Assembly (NCBI GenBank): GCA_958298945.1
Contig: OY282610.1
Coordinates: forward strand, 32,681,667 to 32,745,666
Length of the DNA: 64,000 bases
DNA from: Atherix ibis
Lineage: Eukaryota > Arthropoda > Insecta > Diptera > Athericidae
Direction: 5' to 3'
Shown: piece after piece, positions 42,661 through 54,849 of the stretch
Position numbering within the stretch: position 1 is the stretch's first letter
How the letters are laid out: each line of letters begins with the position of its first letter
Translations under genes and position numbers: made by a program
Notes under the pieces: generated by a model
The model's database searches: none
What the model was told of the DNA's origin: nothing
Seen by the model: the letters and a program-made list of their open reading frames with translations, nothing else

Positions 42661-43888
42661 GGCATTAGCAAAAATGTTAAATGCTTTTTGGTCAAAAAAT
42701 GCAAGAAGTTCAAAATTAGAGAGCGTACAGGACTGGACGGATCCTACGACCCTCGTACGTAGGCAAACAGACTGGACGGATCCTCTTCATCCTGTACAAG
42801 GGTCATTCAACAAGTACTTAGCCTACAAAAGAAAAACGAAAATTTTGGAAAGGTGGCAATTTATTTTTCCACATAATCTCCTTCAACCTCGATACACTTG
42901 GCCCAGTGATGCTCTAACTTTTTTAACCCGTCCAAAAAATACATTTTCTCGAGGGAAACAAAATAGGCCTCCGTGGCGACGAAGACGTCCTCATTCGACC
43001 CAAATCTATTCCCGGCAGAAAACGGTGGCCATCACCTTTCCGGCCGATCGAACAGTCTTCGCCTTCTTCGGAGCACGTTCGCCGGGTAAAGTCCACTGTT
43101 TCGACAGTTTCCGGTCACGAAACGACGCAAGAACTCCACTGGATTGCGCTGAAACAGCGCCAAACACGTCGCCGATGTGGTCTCACGGTTGCGCTTGTTT
43201 TTCGGTGTGAGCAAACGCGACACCCATCGCGCCGACAGCTTTCTCATGCCCAGTTCTTCGCGTAGAATATGATGCACCGTTCCTACTGCGATGCCCACAG
43301 TCTCAGCTATCTCGTGAACCTTCAATCGACGGTCTGCCAATACGAGATCGTGGACTTTTTTAACGTTTTCCTCCGTAGCAGCCGTTTTCGGGGCACCTGG
43401 GCGTGGCTCATCAAAAACCGACGTGCGGCCACGAACAAACTCGTTGAACCAATTCTTGACGGTCGCCATCGAAGGAGAAGAGTCACCATACAAGAGTCAC
43501 CATTTCGCTGCGCGTTTTCCCTTCCAAAAACAAGAATCTAATCACCGAATGATATTGTTCTTTTTCCATTTTTGTGCAACCGACCGACACGCTCGCTTTC
43601 AAAGGCTCTCAAAACAAAACTAATGAAGGGAATCAACTGAAACTTTGACAGTAGGCTATTAAAAAAATGTACTGTACGATGGTAAATAGTTTTTGTGCCA
43701 GCAGTTCTATCTGGCGGTGAGGCTAAGTACTTGTTGAATAACCCTCGTAAACAGACTGCATGGACCCTCATCGTCCTGTACCCTCTTTAGTTTAAAATTT
43801 TCTGCATCTTTTGACCAAAAAGCACTGAACATTTTGCCCAATGCGTAGACAAACAGACTGCATGGATCCTCTTCGTCCTGTACCCTCT
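42661..43888. repeat. Foldback-type repeat split by a mariner
   Basis: 42661-42742 and 43762-43844 are inverted copies (TGCTTTTTGGTCAAAA on one side, TTTTGACCAAAAAGCA on the other). AACAGACTG...GGATCCTCTTC(A/G)TCCTGTAC is present directly at 42765-42797 and 43850-43883. Without the 955-bp mariner the unit would be about 270 bp and mostly self-complementary. It has no coding capacity, so it is probably a foldback or MITE-like element. Confidence 0.75.
42795..43749 (-). mobile_element. Mariner (family 2), internally deleted to 955 bp
   Basis: TIRs TACAAGGGTCATTCAACAAG and ...CTTGTTGAATAACCCTCGTA are both present. The transposase gene (start 43569, stop 42861) keeps MEKEQYHSVIRF, the HTHs (GTVHHILREELGMRKLSA) and KNKRNRETTSATCLALFQRN. 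FVT is then joined to sequence past VDETW, so the first D is gone. A deletion of about 300 bases joins CCCGGC directly to AGAAAACGGTGGCC, removing the second and third D. It is a typical deletion derivative that could only have moved if supplied in trans. Confidence 0.9.
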
Positions 43889-46367
43889 GTAATAATAAAT
43901 ATATTCATATGAAATTTATGAGTGAATATTTCTAAAGTAATTAATTAATTAAATTATCGCTTATTAATATGGTAGAAGACATACAAAAATTATTTTCACA
44001 TTGTAAGAACAAAACATTAAAAAGTGTCCCTTTTTCTAAAATTCTCATAAAAATTGCTTGTTATTATAAATTATTTCTATGCGCATAATTACTATAAGCG
44101 AATATTCTAGACGTAAAATTTTTTTCCCAACTAACAAGAAGTTTAAATACTCTAACAATTGACTATTTTTCTTAAATTTATTTTCTAGAAGTTTTCCTAG
44201 AAAAATCCAATACAATTGTTAGTATTTATTTGGTATGATAAAAGTAAATTTCAACTACTTAAAGAGAATTACTATAATACGAGCAATAAATAAAAAAGGA
44301 ATTTTAAATAGTTATTATTATTAATTAGAAATTTTCTTTTTTAAATGAAAAACTAGAGTAGAAATTTTTTTTTACTATAAATACTATAGCAAGTGAATAA
44401 ACAGAATACATTTTATTAAATAGGATAAAAGCAACTATATAAGTTAAAGTGCATACTTAATTACTATTTATATTTTCAACAACAGAAATGAGACTGTACA
44501 TATAATATTTATACGTTTTCCTATGATATAAAAAGGAACGTACATAAGTATGGAGGGGTGGAGAGTATATTTATTGTATATTGTGATGGGGTACCAAATT
44601 ATAGAATGTATTTATGTATAGGCAATAGAATGTGATTGAGGGAGTCCTTGATAAATTGCAATGCCTTTAAATTATATACTGTTCCAAATTATTTTGGTTG
44701 ATTTTAGTTCACTTACCGGATTGATGGATTCTTAATTGATTTATACTTAATATGTTGTGTGTTTATAGACAAACTAATACTAACTTCTCAATCGTATCTA
44801 TTTTATATGGAATATCCTCAAACGTTGTGAACTGTCTGTCACTTAGTCAGTCAGTCAGTCACTCTGTCACTCCCGTATTCATTCAGTCAATCATGGGTTG
44901 TGATTCTTTATAATCTGTGGAAATTTGTTTAACGTAAATTCATCAGACCTTAATGAGAGTTAATTGTTATAATTGTTACACGTATGGAATGTAACTATGA
45001 TGGACCATTCCCGAGGGAAACACTTCTCCTCTATCATTCATTTGTCGGTAATTCCGTAAGCTCACTCTCCTGCACTCATATACACATGATAGATTTTCAA
45101 TTATTGCACAAATATCCTTTTACCAAGTTGTATGTTAATATATTCATAATTTATGCTTAAACAAAATTAATTTCAATATGAAAATCAAAAAAAAAAACAC
45201 TCTTTGAATTGCACAATATGAAAATTAACTAATTCAACAAAAAAAAAGAAAGTTAAATTCATTAATAATAGTATTAATTAATAATAGTAAAAAAGAAATA
45301 TTTTGATTTAATTTTAAATACATTTATGACTGTATAATTATTAAAGAACTTTTAATTAAATTGTTATTAGGGATTTAAAATGAATACTATTAAGAATGAC
45401 AATAATAATAATAATAATAATAAATTTTATGATCTGATTTTATTTTATATAAAATTAATTAAATTATTTCCATTTTATTGATTATTTTAATAAATGAATC
45501 GTGTAAAAAATCAGCAATTCTAGACGGTTTTATCCTGTCAAATACTGCTAGCCACATACGAGTATATATGTTGCTGAAACATGTTTATAACTACAGGCAT
45601 TTGGATTTCTCTGAGACACAAACTATTAATCATTTTTACTGTTCCATCTTTTTTAAAATACCTGTAGTAATAAAATATTATGAAAAATGTGCTTTAAAGT
45701 GATCGCTTTTTCGGCGCAGCTAAACATAAGCATTTGACCGACATTATATTTTACAAATAATATTAAAAACCATATAATCAATCAATAAAATATAAATTAA
45801 AAAATTATTTTTTTCGTTTCAAAGTTTTAAAAAAAAAACTTTAATCTGGAACAAAAAAATCACACTGTATTAACTGAGGAATGGCATTTTCTGTACTCTT
45901 TCTTCAAACAATTTTTCACGTCTCTAGTAAAATATGAAAATTAGGTAATCTGGAAGAACGCCCACTCAACTCCTTCTTAAATGAATATCTTTGCCTAATT
46001 CGGTTAAAAGTATTTTTTAGCTTTACTGAATAAAAATATGTTTGCCAGAAAATTTTTCCTAAACCAAAAAAATTACTTATTTCCAAAAAGAAAAAATTTA
46101 AAATGACTGCAATCGAAAAAATTATATTTTTTTAATTAACAAAACGTTTTATTAAATTTTAACCAACTTTTGACTTTAAATTTGAATCAACGAATTAATT
46201 TACTTTTTAATTAAAAATAAAAAATAAATTTCTAATATGTTTATAGATCCTAATATTAAAGAATAATTCTTATTAGAATGATGGTCCCTATTCTACTTTT
46301 TCCATGATACTGAAATGAGAGCTTCTTCTTTTCTGATCAAAAGTATGGTCCCAACCATAACTAATAA
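43889..46367. other. AT-rich stretch, nothing recognised
   Basis: A short (CAGT)n run is present at about 44842-44865, and (AAT)n at about 45400-45423. A GC-richer patch at 44780-45080 shows no coding pattern. No TIRs are recognised. Confidence 0.4.
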
Positions 46368-47670
46368 TACGAGGGTCGTTCAATAAGTCCATAAAAAAAG
46401 ATGGAAAAAAACTGTTTTTTAAAAAAAAAAATTTTATTTTCCAACATAATCTCCTTTTAGCTCTATACACTTTTCGAACCGTTTTTCCAAAATTTTTATC
46501 CCGTCCAAAAAATAGGATTTCGGAAGTTCTGCAAAATACTCATCCGTTTGAGCAATGACGTCCTCGTTGGAAGTGAACCGTCGTTCGCCAAGCCATTTCT
46601 TCAGATTGGGGAAAAGAAAATAGTCACTCGGGGCCAAATCTGGTGAATAAACGGGATGCTGCAACAATTCCATTCTCAATTCCACAATTTTGGCCATGGA
46701 AACAGCGCAAGGTGTGCACACGCGCATTGTCATGATGCAAGAGGATTTTTTTCTTCTTCAGATGGGGGCGTTTCTCTTTGATTTCCTCGCTCAACCATTG
46801 CAATAACGACGCCTAATACGCTCCTGTTATTGTTTTTCCTTTTTCCAAGTAGTCGATAAAAATGATGCCCTGCGAATCCCAAAAGACCGTGGCCATCACC
46901 TTGCCGGCCGATGGCACAGTTTTTGCCTTCTTCGGAGCCCGTTCACCCTTGAAAATCCACTGTGATGACTGTCTCTTCGTTTCTGGAGTGTACTACTCGT
47001 AGTGTATCCAGGTTTCATCCACAGTGACATATCGACGAAGGAATTCGGCAGGATTGCGATGAAAGAGTGCCAACATAGCCTCAGAGTCCACTACACGATT
47101 CCGCTTATTCTCCTCTCCGAGAGCAAACGCGGCACCCATCTTGCCGAAATTTTTTTCACAGACAATTTTTCATGCAAAATTGAAGCGACTGTACCTTGTG
47201 ATATGCCCGTGGCCTCAACTAATTCGCACACTTTAATTCGCCGATCGTTCAAAATCAGATCGTGGATTTTGTCGATGATTTCAGGAGTAGACACCTCAAC
47301 TGGGCGTCCTGAACGATGTTCATCTTTTGTGGATGAACGGCCACGTTCAAATTCATTCACCCAATTGTAAACCGTCGCAAACGCAGGTGCAGATGTGCCA
47401 TGAACTGCATCCAACTCGGCTTTGATTTCTTTCGGGCTTAAGCATTTCAAATGGAGATGTTTGATGACAGCCCTAAGCTCGCTTTTTTCTATTGTTATGC
47501 ACAAATAAATTTCGTTAACTTTAATCGACGATAGAAATTGACCTACGCTATGGATCGAGCTGAAATTTTGACAGCTTTCTTGTCGATAATGGTACTTACA
47601 AAAAAATCTTTACCGACACTACGTGCGCAATTTCTCGGATTTTCTAAGGACTTATTGAACGACCCTCGTA
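46368..47670 (-). mobile_element. Mariner (family 1), full-length
   Basis: TACGAGGGTCGTTCAATAAG at 46368 pairs with the inverse end at 47670. UTRs match the other copies. Length 1303 bp. Confidence 0.95.
46434..47492 (-). pseudogene. Mariner transposase with a lost start codon and frameshifts
   Basis: The start triplet is ATA instead of ATG at 47492 (I-EKSELRAVIKHL). Two extra bases in LLSE(E)NK shift the frame before the catalytic domain. The VDETW region follows with a small TACTCG-type insertion in HYYTP. One extra base in the HTCAVS region shifts the frame between the second and third D. LAPSDYFLF and the C-terminus ELKGDYVGK are well preserved. It has the standard NEFxRGRSS sequence and not the indel of 33910 and 57441. 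Confidence 0.9.
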
Positions 47671-49015
47671 CCATTTTTGGCAAATAAGATGGAAAAATTT
47701 TATACCAAAATAAACTACAATAATTTTATCGAAATTAAATGTTTTTACTTACAAAAGGATTTTATACGATACTATGTCCTATAATCTTCTAAATTAAAAA
47801 TTGAACTCTAATTTCCAAAGTTTAAATTCGAAAAAACTTTATTAAAATTTATAAACAATTATTGTAGTTTTAAGAATATTTTTTTTTTAATTTTTCTAAT
47901 ATTTTATTATAGATAAAATGAATAAATTCTACCTGACACAAAATGACTTTAATTATTTATAATGTATAAGGTACGAAGGAAAGTAAGTTTTCTTCGTGGA
48001 ATAATATTTTCCTAACACTTTTACGTATATTTTCCTTGAAAATGGATTTGCTTAGAAAACTTTGAAAAATTCCAACTTTACAAATAAACTATTCCTAATT
48101 TATAGTTTTACTATTGAAATGTCCGATTATGGTTTTATTCGATTAAACTATGTGCTAGGATCAAGCCATGTGGATGAAATGACACAATTTGGAAAACTTT
48201 CTCTATTCAATCGTTTCAAAATAGAAATATTTTCAGTTCATTCTTGAGCTTAAGCAGCTATATAATAGACGAAATTTTCCCAAAAGTGAAAATATTTAAT
48301 ATGTGAAAATGTTTAAAAAGTTTTATCAAAAATATGCGCATGTTAAAAGAAAAACTGCAAAAAAAAATACAACAAATTGTTGAATAAAGTCAAAATTCTG
48401 ATCTGAAATTGAAGTAATGAGAAAAGTTGTGTACAATGTGAGAGAAATCATGAAATTCAAATTTAAAAACTATTAAATTTAACTTCGAGTGGAATTTGAC
48501 TGGTAAATCGATAGAACCATTGAGAAAAGGACTATAATTTGTTTGCGTAAATAAACCATAAAATGTTGTAAGCAAACATTTCTCTTCCGTTTTTTTTTGT
48601 TGGTGATAGTAAAAAGGGTTTTACTAAACATTCTTTTCGTCAAAATACATTTGGTAATCGGCAAATAGCTATGGTCGGGCAATAGGCTTTTCCAAATTTA
48701 AATTCACATACAATCGACCGAAATACAAATATACAAGGATATATTTTAAATATATTTTAGAAACATACCACAAAATGTCTAAGGCATATTGTGAATTTCA
48801 ACTAGTTAATATTATTAATGTTTAGAATAGGAAAATTATAATTTTGCCAAACTTGAATACAAACTCTTTTTCTACATTATTTTTAGAGGAATTTTTAATA
48901 TTTAGATTAATTTAAAAATATTTTTACATAAAACTATTTCTAGATTTTTATTTAAATATTAAATAAAAATTGATGATAAAGTCAAAAAGGATCATAAAAG
49001 ATTAAATATTGGCTG
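47671..49015. other. AT-rich stretch, nothing recognised
   Basis: Only short frames of low complexity. No TIR, array or RNA gene. Confidence 0.4.
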
Positions 49016-49084
49016 TATTTCTTAAAAATGCGGGATTTTTGCCAAACTTTGAGTGTTTATTTTGAAAAATTGTTACAATATATT

Positions 49085-49966
49085 TTATTCAAAGTATTGT
49101 CCATCGGGAGCCACTACTTTTTCCCATCTTTCTGGCAACATATGGATTCCGCGCCAAAAAAAAACTGCTCCGGTTTCGAGGCCAAGAATGAATCGAGCCT
49201 ATTTTTGATGCCCTGTTCTGAAGTGAAGCGTATTCCGGTGAGATTGCATGGATCTAAACAAATGGTAGTCGACGGGGCAAGGTCTGGGCTATAAGGGGGG
49301 TGAGGCAAAACTTCCCAGCCACTGTTTTCTAAATAATTTTTAACCGGTCTTGCAACATGAGGCCGAGCGTTGTCATGATGGAAAATTATTGGTTCGTGTC
49401 TGGTCGCATATTCCGGGCGTTTTTCGACCAATGCTCGCTTCAAACGGATTAATTGTGTTCGGTAGAGGTCGCCTGTGATCGTCTGGCCTGATTTCAATAG
49501 CTCATAATAGATCACACCCTTCTGATCCCACCAAATACAGAGCATTACCTTGGCGCCATGGATATTTGACTTTGGCGTTGGTTTGGCTGGTTGGCCGGGC
49601 TTCAGATACGATTTTTTGCACTTTGGGTTGTCGTAATGAATCCATGGCGCCTGCTTTCAAACGTTTTGAAATGGCTGCTTGAGTGACTCCCAATGATTTT
49701 GTAATTTCTTCTTGAGGTCGACAACAGTCTTCGTCGAGTAATGCCTCCAAATCTTCATCTTCAAACTTTATTGGCTGACCTGGTCGTTCTTTGTCTTCCG
49801 TGTCAAAATTACCACTTCTGAACCGCACAAACCATCTCTCGCACGTTGAAATCGATGGAACATTTTCAGTATAAGCTACGGTGAGCAGTCGATGTGCTTC
49901 AGCAGCACTTTTTTTCAAATTGAAGAAGTAAATCAACACTTTCCGCAAATGTACGAAATTCGACAT
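49085..49966 (-). pseudogene. Mariner transposase with first catalytic block deleted
   Basis: MSNFVHLRKVLIYFFNLKKS starts at 49966. The HTH and DTEDKERPGQPIKFEDEDLE are intact, with no stop, unlike the sister copy. After AISKRLKA about 140 bases are missing, including WVPYEL and ITGDEK. The next part is shifted (DSLRQPKVQ where the sister reads HYDNPK). The frame returns with MLCIWWDQKGVIYYELLKSG, IFHHDNARPHVA (second D) and YSPDLAPS, then the same one-base loss after APS as in 7337-8365 removes the third D. Confidence 0.9.
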
Positions 49967-49999
49967 TTTTGAAGCAAAAAAAAACTTTGTTGTTTACAC

Positions 50000-51172
50000 C
50001 TTAGATTAAAGAAGGACTGGATAGGCCCCTACCGTATATGTATACGCAATTTTGTGTACAAATTTTTCCTAGGGGGATATGACTGTCAAAAATTTTTTAT
50101 GTAGACATGACACCCACTGCCATCTATGTGTCGTAATGGAAATTAATTTAATTGCAAAAAAATAATTTATATTTATTTTAATTCACTTATTGGAAATAAA
50201 AATACAATTTAAACACAACGATAGGTCATTTTTATTTTTTGTACAATCTTTTGATACGGAATGGAATTCTATTTTAGGTTTATTAAATATTTCGTTAATA
50301 TCAATCAAATATAAACCGCCTCAATTTTGTAGACTTTCGGATAGTTTGAAAACTTTAATTCTCCATGAAAGTGGAGATTTGGGGGTTAGCTTTGTCATTT
50401 GTGAATCCGATGTTGACAGTTCAATGTTTACCATAAAATAGTACAGTGCCGGTGTATATAAAGTGTGTGTAAGAAAGTTTAAGGGACCGAATTTTTCTGT
50501 CTATTTTCCATTGCTGTTTTCATTGTGTTATAATAAATAAAGTTTATTCTTCGGTAAGCTTATTATTTAAATAAATTTGTTTTGATTGCTCTATTAGACC
50601 ATATTATAATGCATTTACTAAATAATATTGTTTTCATTTTTTTTTTAGAATATAAGTTATTAATTATTTAAGTGCATTAAATTTTTCATATTGTAATTTA
50701 GTTTTAAAGAATTTCCTTTAATGTTGTATACGATTAACATCTTATTGTGCACATAATTGCTTTCATATAATCAAATAACTTACAATTCATATTTTTATAT
50801 ACTATTCCTCACTTTAAAAATTATGTTTTAATAAATAATATACAGTGAAATAAATAAAATGAAAATACATAATAAATAAATAAATATTTAAAAATAGAAT
50901 ACTGTGTTTTATTGCATATTTACAAAACTAATTCCATCAAACAACAAGACCCGCAATATTAAAAAATCTGCTTATTTACGCATAAATGATATCACACATG
51001 AAAAATGGTTTTAAACGAACCGCTTCAATCGCATACTGAACTTTTAAATTGGCCCCCAATGATTTACGCCGTCTCTGTTGTATTGCATGTGAGGCGTTCT
51101 ATTAATGTATTGCCAACAAAATTTGGACTGAATTTTTGTGTAGAGGCCTATCCAGTACTTCTTTAATCTAAG
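50000..51172. mobile_element. Non-autonomous DNA transposon, 33-bp TIRs, 8-bp target duplication
   Basis: CTTAGATTAAAGAAGGACTG at 50000 continues to position 33. It is mirrored at 51172, with 31 of 33 positions matching. The flanks GTTTACAC (49992-49999) and GCTTACAC (51173-51180) are a 7/8 target duplication; the uninterrupted sister mariner has GTTTACAC once here. The 1173-bp interior is AT-rich, its best frame (50190-50441, 83 codons) matches nothing, and no transposase is present. An 8-bp duplication fits hAT or P superfamilies; the TIR alone does not decide. A shorter relative is at 54971-55533. Confidence 0.85.
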
Positions 51173-51312
51173 GCTTACACTATTTTGTTCAATGACTAAT
51201 CGAGAATGAATGACAAATGTTTAACCTCCAAAATGCCATATGAGTTATTATTAACACAAACCATGTGTAAAAGTTATGCTATCTGTTGTCAATCCCGCTT
51301 TTTTAAGTTATA

Positions 51313-52960
51313 CACCCAATAGTATTTCAAAATAAATAGTACTCTGTGAAAATTGGCTGAAGTAAACTTTAGGACTTTGCAAAAAGTAATTTGAGCACAA
51401 CAATTGTTATTATTCCTTACAGAGCTGAAGCGAAACTTTAGGAATTTAAACAAATGACATGCGCAAACCACTTATTATTATCCTACAAAAAATGAAATAA
51501 TTACAAATATAAATTTAAACACAAAATTATTGTTAATATGCGAAGACAGGGAATCCCTTTCCTTTATTCAAAAAGATAATTGTCTTTATAACAGTTAGAG
51601 CAGTAAACATTTGTTATGATAATCTGAGATCCAACCCAAGTAATAGAAAAATTGGTTTTTGCAATTGCTAAGTCAACTGTTGACAAAATAATTTTGAGTT
51701 AATTTCGTTGTTGCGTAACCATAGACGAAAAATCAAGTTCTAAAAAGGACTTTATTTGGCCTTTTTTTTTTTTTTAATTAAAAACAATTTTGTATGTTAG
51801 ATAAAAATAATTTTTTTTATTACAAATTCAAAGGCTGCATTATTTTTAATTTATTGATAATTTTATCAATTTATCAAATAAAGTTACTCGATAAATTGCA
51901 AAAATTGAGAATATTGTCACAGTTGAAGGAAATATGGTAGATTAAAATAAATCGAATATGATTTGCGATACACATAAATACACGTGTATAATAATAAAAT
52001 TGTAATTTTTTTTTATGAATTGATTATAAATTTAGATTATTCTACTTTAGATTATAAATTTATTGAGGATGGAAAAAAGTGATTTTTTCTATTATACCAA
52101 ATTATTTCATAAGCAAATAAATAAATACCCTTCAAAATAAGTTCTAGTATATATTTTTTTTAAATAATTATCATACATATTATTCTAAAGATAAGTTCAC
52201 AATTGTTTTGCACAAATAATTTTAAATTAATATATTAAAAAAAAGTGATTTGGTTAGCCAAAACCGTTTATATCGAATTGATTTGGGGAATTATATTTGG
52301 AAAATAGAATTAGTCAATATGAAAAGTTTCTGCTCTTTTGATGATATTTTTCAATATACTTTCACACATTACCTGGTTAGATTCATTGATGTCGTAGGCG
52401 TATAATTTAAAAAAAAAAATATTTAATTTTATTTGAGTTTAAATCATTATAAGACTTTGATAGATGACATCTAGTATGGATATCTGACCTCTATTTCCAA
52501 AAATAGAGTATAGTTTGTCGACGACTGATAATGATTTGTATATATTCCCTCTCCCTTTGGTGGGTCACGATAAGATTGTAAAAATTAAAATTCATAAGAT
52601 ATGCCAAATATAAAACAAAAAAAAAACAATATATCTGTAAGAATGCTTAAATCAGTTAGCGTGTCCATTACGAATATAATCTGATAAGTCAATGTTAAAT
52701 GAAAAAAATATGGCTAATATGAGTAAAACAATATTTTCTTTTATCATTTGACATTTTCAAAACGACGAAATCAATTTTTTTATAAACATATGTCTATCAG
52801 TTTACTTGTGACAGCCATTGCAATTTCATCTTAATTCTTTATTACTGACTTATCAGACTGCCTTCAATTGTGTTTTTAGTTATTTGGTCCTCTATTTTAT
52901 CGCCTTTATACCCTGGATAACTAGTTGATAAGGAAGAATCAGATGCAGCTAACTAACATT
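51313..52960. other. AT-rich stretch, nothing recognised
   Basis: Poly-T tracts and short A/T inverted pairs only. No coding motif. Confidence 0.4.
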
Positions 52961-52964
52961 GAAA

Positions 52965-53190
52965 GCAGCCAAAACGAAGAAAAGTGATAAGAAAGTATAA
53001 TTCCAACTACTTAGATTTCGAAATTTTATGGAATGAAGATTAAGATAATCCCAGATGAGAGTATTTTATTTGCAATGAACCATTTGCAAATAAAAACATT
53101 CGCCCAATATTGAGATAAAGCATCCCAATTTTAAAAAGCAGCGTTCCAAATTTTTTTCAAAAAAGCTGGACGGGTTGAAAATGTCAAAAA
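52965..53190 (+). pseudogene. hAT transposase relic: BED-finger N-terminus
   Basis: One forward frame with stops reads KRRKVIRKYNSNYLDFEILW, then NED, then EYFICNEPFANKNIRPILR, then SSVPNFFQKS. This follows the start of ZBED-type hAT transposases (KRRKYxExYLxFGFT...PxCVxCxEVLANxSMKPSKLxRHLxxxHP...FFxRK). The first finger Cys has become Tyr and the His pair is eroded. Nothing of the catalytic domain can be read downstream. Confidence 0.65.
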
Positions 53191-53599
53191 CAAAACTTTT
53201 GGATTTCATCGAACATTTTACCATCGAAATACGATAGAGAATTTATCGTCCTATTTAAATTATTAGAACTAACTTTTGAAAATAATTGTTTTTCTTTTTA
53301 GTAGTTCCTTTGTAAAACCTCTTTTAACTGTTTATTGGGATGGTGTTAAGTAGGTGATACTAAAATAAATGTGAAGTACATGAAATAAATAAAATAAAAA
53401 GTATTTTTTTTACTTTTTTGTTGATATTTCTCTTCGTAGGTAGAAATTTTAATGCGCCGGAGACAAAGTGGGTCGCTATAGATTAGGTTTCTATAAAGTG
53501 GATCGAAAATGTTTAAAAAAGAACAATATTTTCAAACTAAATAAGTCCACAATTCACAAAAGATAAAATTATGTGAAATTGTAAAATTCTCATTAATAA

Positions 53600-53790
53600 A
53601 CAAATGGTGCTACTATCAATACAGCAATGGGCCTGTAAACAGGCCTCAAAGATCGCGCTATTTGACAATATTCATTTCTTTTAAGAATATGTGAAATCAT
53701 TGGTGTATGCTGAGAAACTAGCTACAGTTGACGCCTCTGAAGCCAACAAATTGACTGGATGAATTTCGTCAAGAACAGCAAACGTGGCCA
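53600..53790 (+). pseudogene. DD41D-type transposase C-terminal fragment
   Basis: AMGPVNRPQRSRYLT is followed, after a frame change, by EYVKSLVYAEKLATVDASEA. This matches WPPRSCDLTPLDYFLWGYVKSLVYADKPATIDALE. The third catalytic D is lost in the shifted segment. Confidence 0.75.
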
Positions 53791-53799
53791 TATGCCAAA

Positions 53800-54849
53800 A
53801 GTCATTTTAAAGACAAAAGACGAAAATTTTTCCCAAAAATCAACATTTTTTACAAAAAATATAATATTTTGTTAAATTTTTTTTATATTTCTAAATAAGT
53901 TTTTATCCTTTAGAACTTATTTGATTAACTGGTAACTATAATAAATTAAAAATCGATATTATTTTTTGTTGTGACAAAATTTCGTTTAAGGAAAAACTAG
54001 AAAATTACAAATGGAAATTCTGTGATTCTATTTTTTCTACGTGAATATCTACTAAAACGACTATTCATAGTATTATCCTAAGTGACAAGTTATTAGAATT
54101 AAATTTGAAAGATTTCAATTCCTTTTCCTTAAATGCATAAATTTTATTTGTTTGAAAAAGTAAAACTAAATATCTCCACTCAGGACTGTTTTTTCCAAAT
54201 ATAAGAGAAAAACCAGATTTATGCATTTCAGCTAAGCTATTACAAGATCAATAGAACTGATTCACATATAAGAAAAGGTATTTTTGCCTTCCTATCCTTT
54301 ATTGATATCCTTTTTTTATCAATTATCCAAAATCATTCGTTTGAATTTTATTACTTATGAAATGAATAATAAAATTAATTTCCATTCGAAAGCATGCAAG
54401 ATAGGAAACCTTCATGGTTGGGCAACTTAAATTTCTAAAAAGCCATTAAAATGATAGTCGATTAAAAATTTCTTAAGATAAGAACTTGATTAATATTTTT
54501 TCTTCTATATGTGTGATGAATTTATAGGTTACAGTATAGTAATTTATCTAGATTATAAGATAATAAAAATAATAATTATTTAAACTTACTATACTTTGAA
54601 GAAAAAAAACTATTAAATCGAATTATTAGAAGTTAAGTTTTTAAGCAAGTTTAAAATTAGCAGAATTATTTAGATTTATGATTTTTAAATTGATAAAAAT
54701 TAAAAAATTGTAAAATATATAAAAAGGAATAATTTTATACTAGACAAATACCATCTTTCCGGTTATACTCTAAGATTATAACCGCTATAAGCACACATAA
54801 AAATATGGACATTTTTATGATCTAAAAAGTGTAGACGAAAATTTATGTG
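53800..54849. other. AT-rich stretch, nothing recognised
   Basis: A/T-rich sequence; no frame or repeat stands out. Confidence 0.4.

Larger units (their letters stand above)
49016..51312 (-). mobile_element. Mariner (family 4) interrupted by a 1.17-kb insertion
   Basis: The left TIR CTTAAAAATGCGGGATTTTT begins near 49016-49021; the right TIR ends AATCCCGCTTTTTTAAGTTATA at 51312. Removing 50000-51172 leaves about 1.12 kb that matches 7268-8530 throughout. The insertion lies in the 5' UTR about 30 bp upstream of the start codon. Confidence 0.92.

Noticed and set aside
42623..43210. 195-codon plus-strand open frame
   Set aside because: It crosses the foldback repeat and reads the antisense of a mariner transposase.
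44842..44870. (CAGT)n run as a functional site
   Set aside because: Only a few tetranucleotide repeats; a plain short microsatellite.
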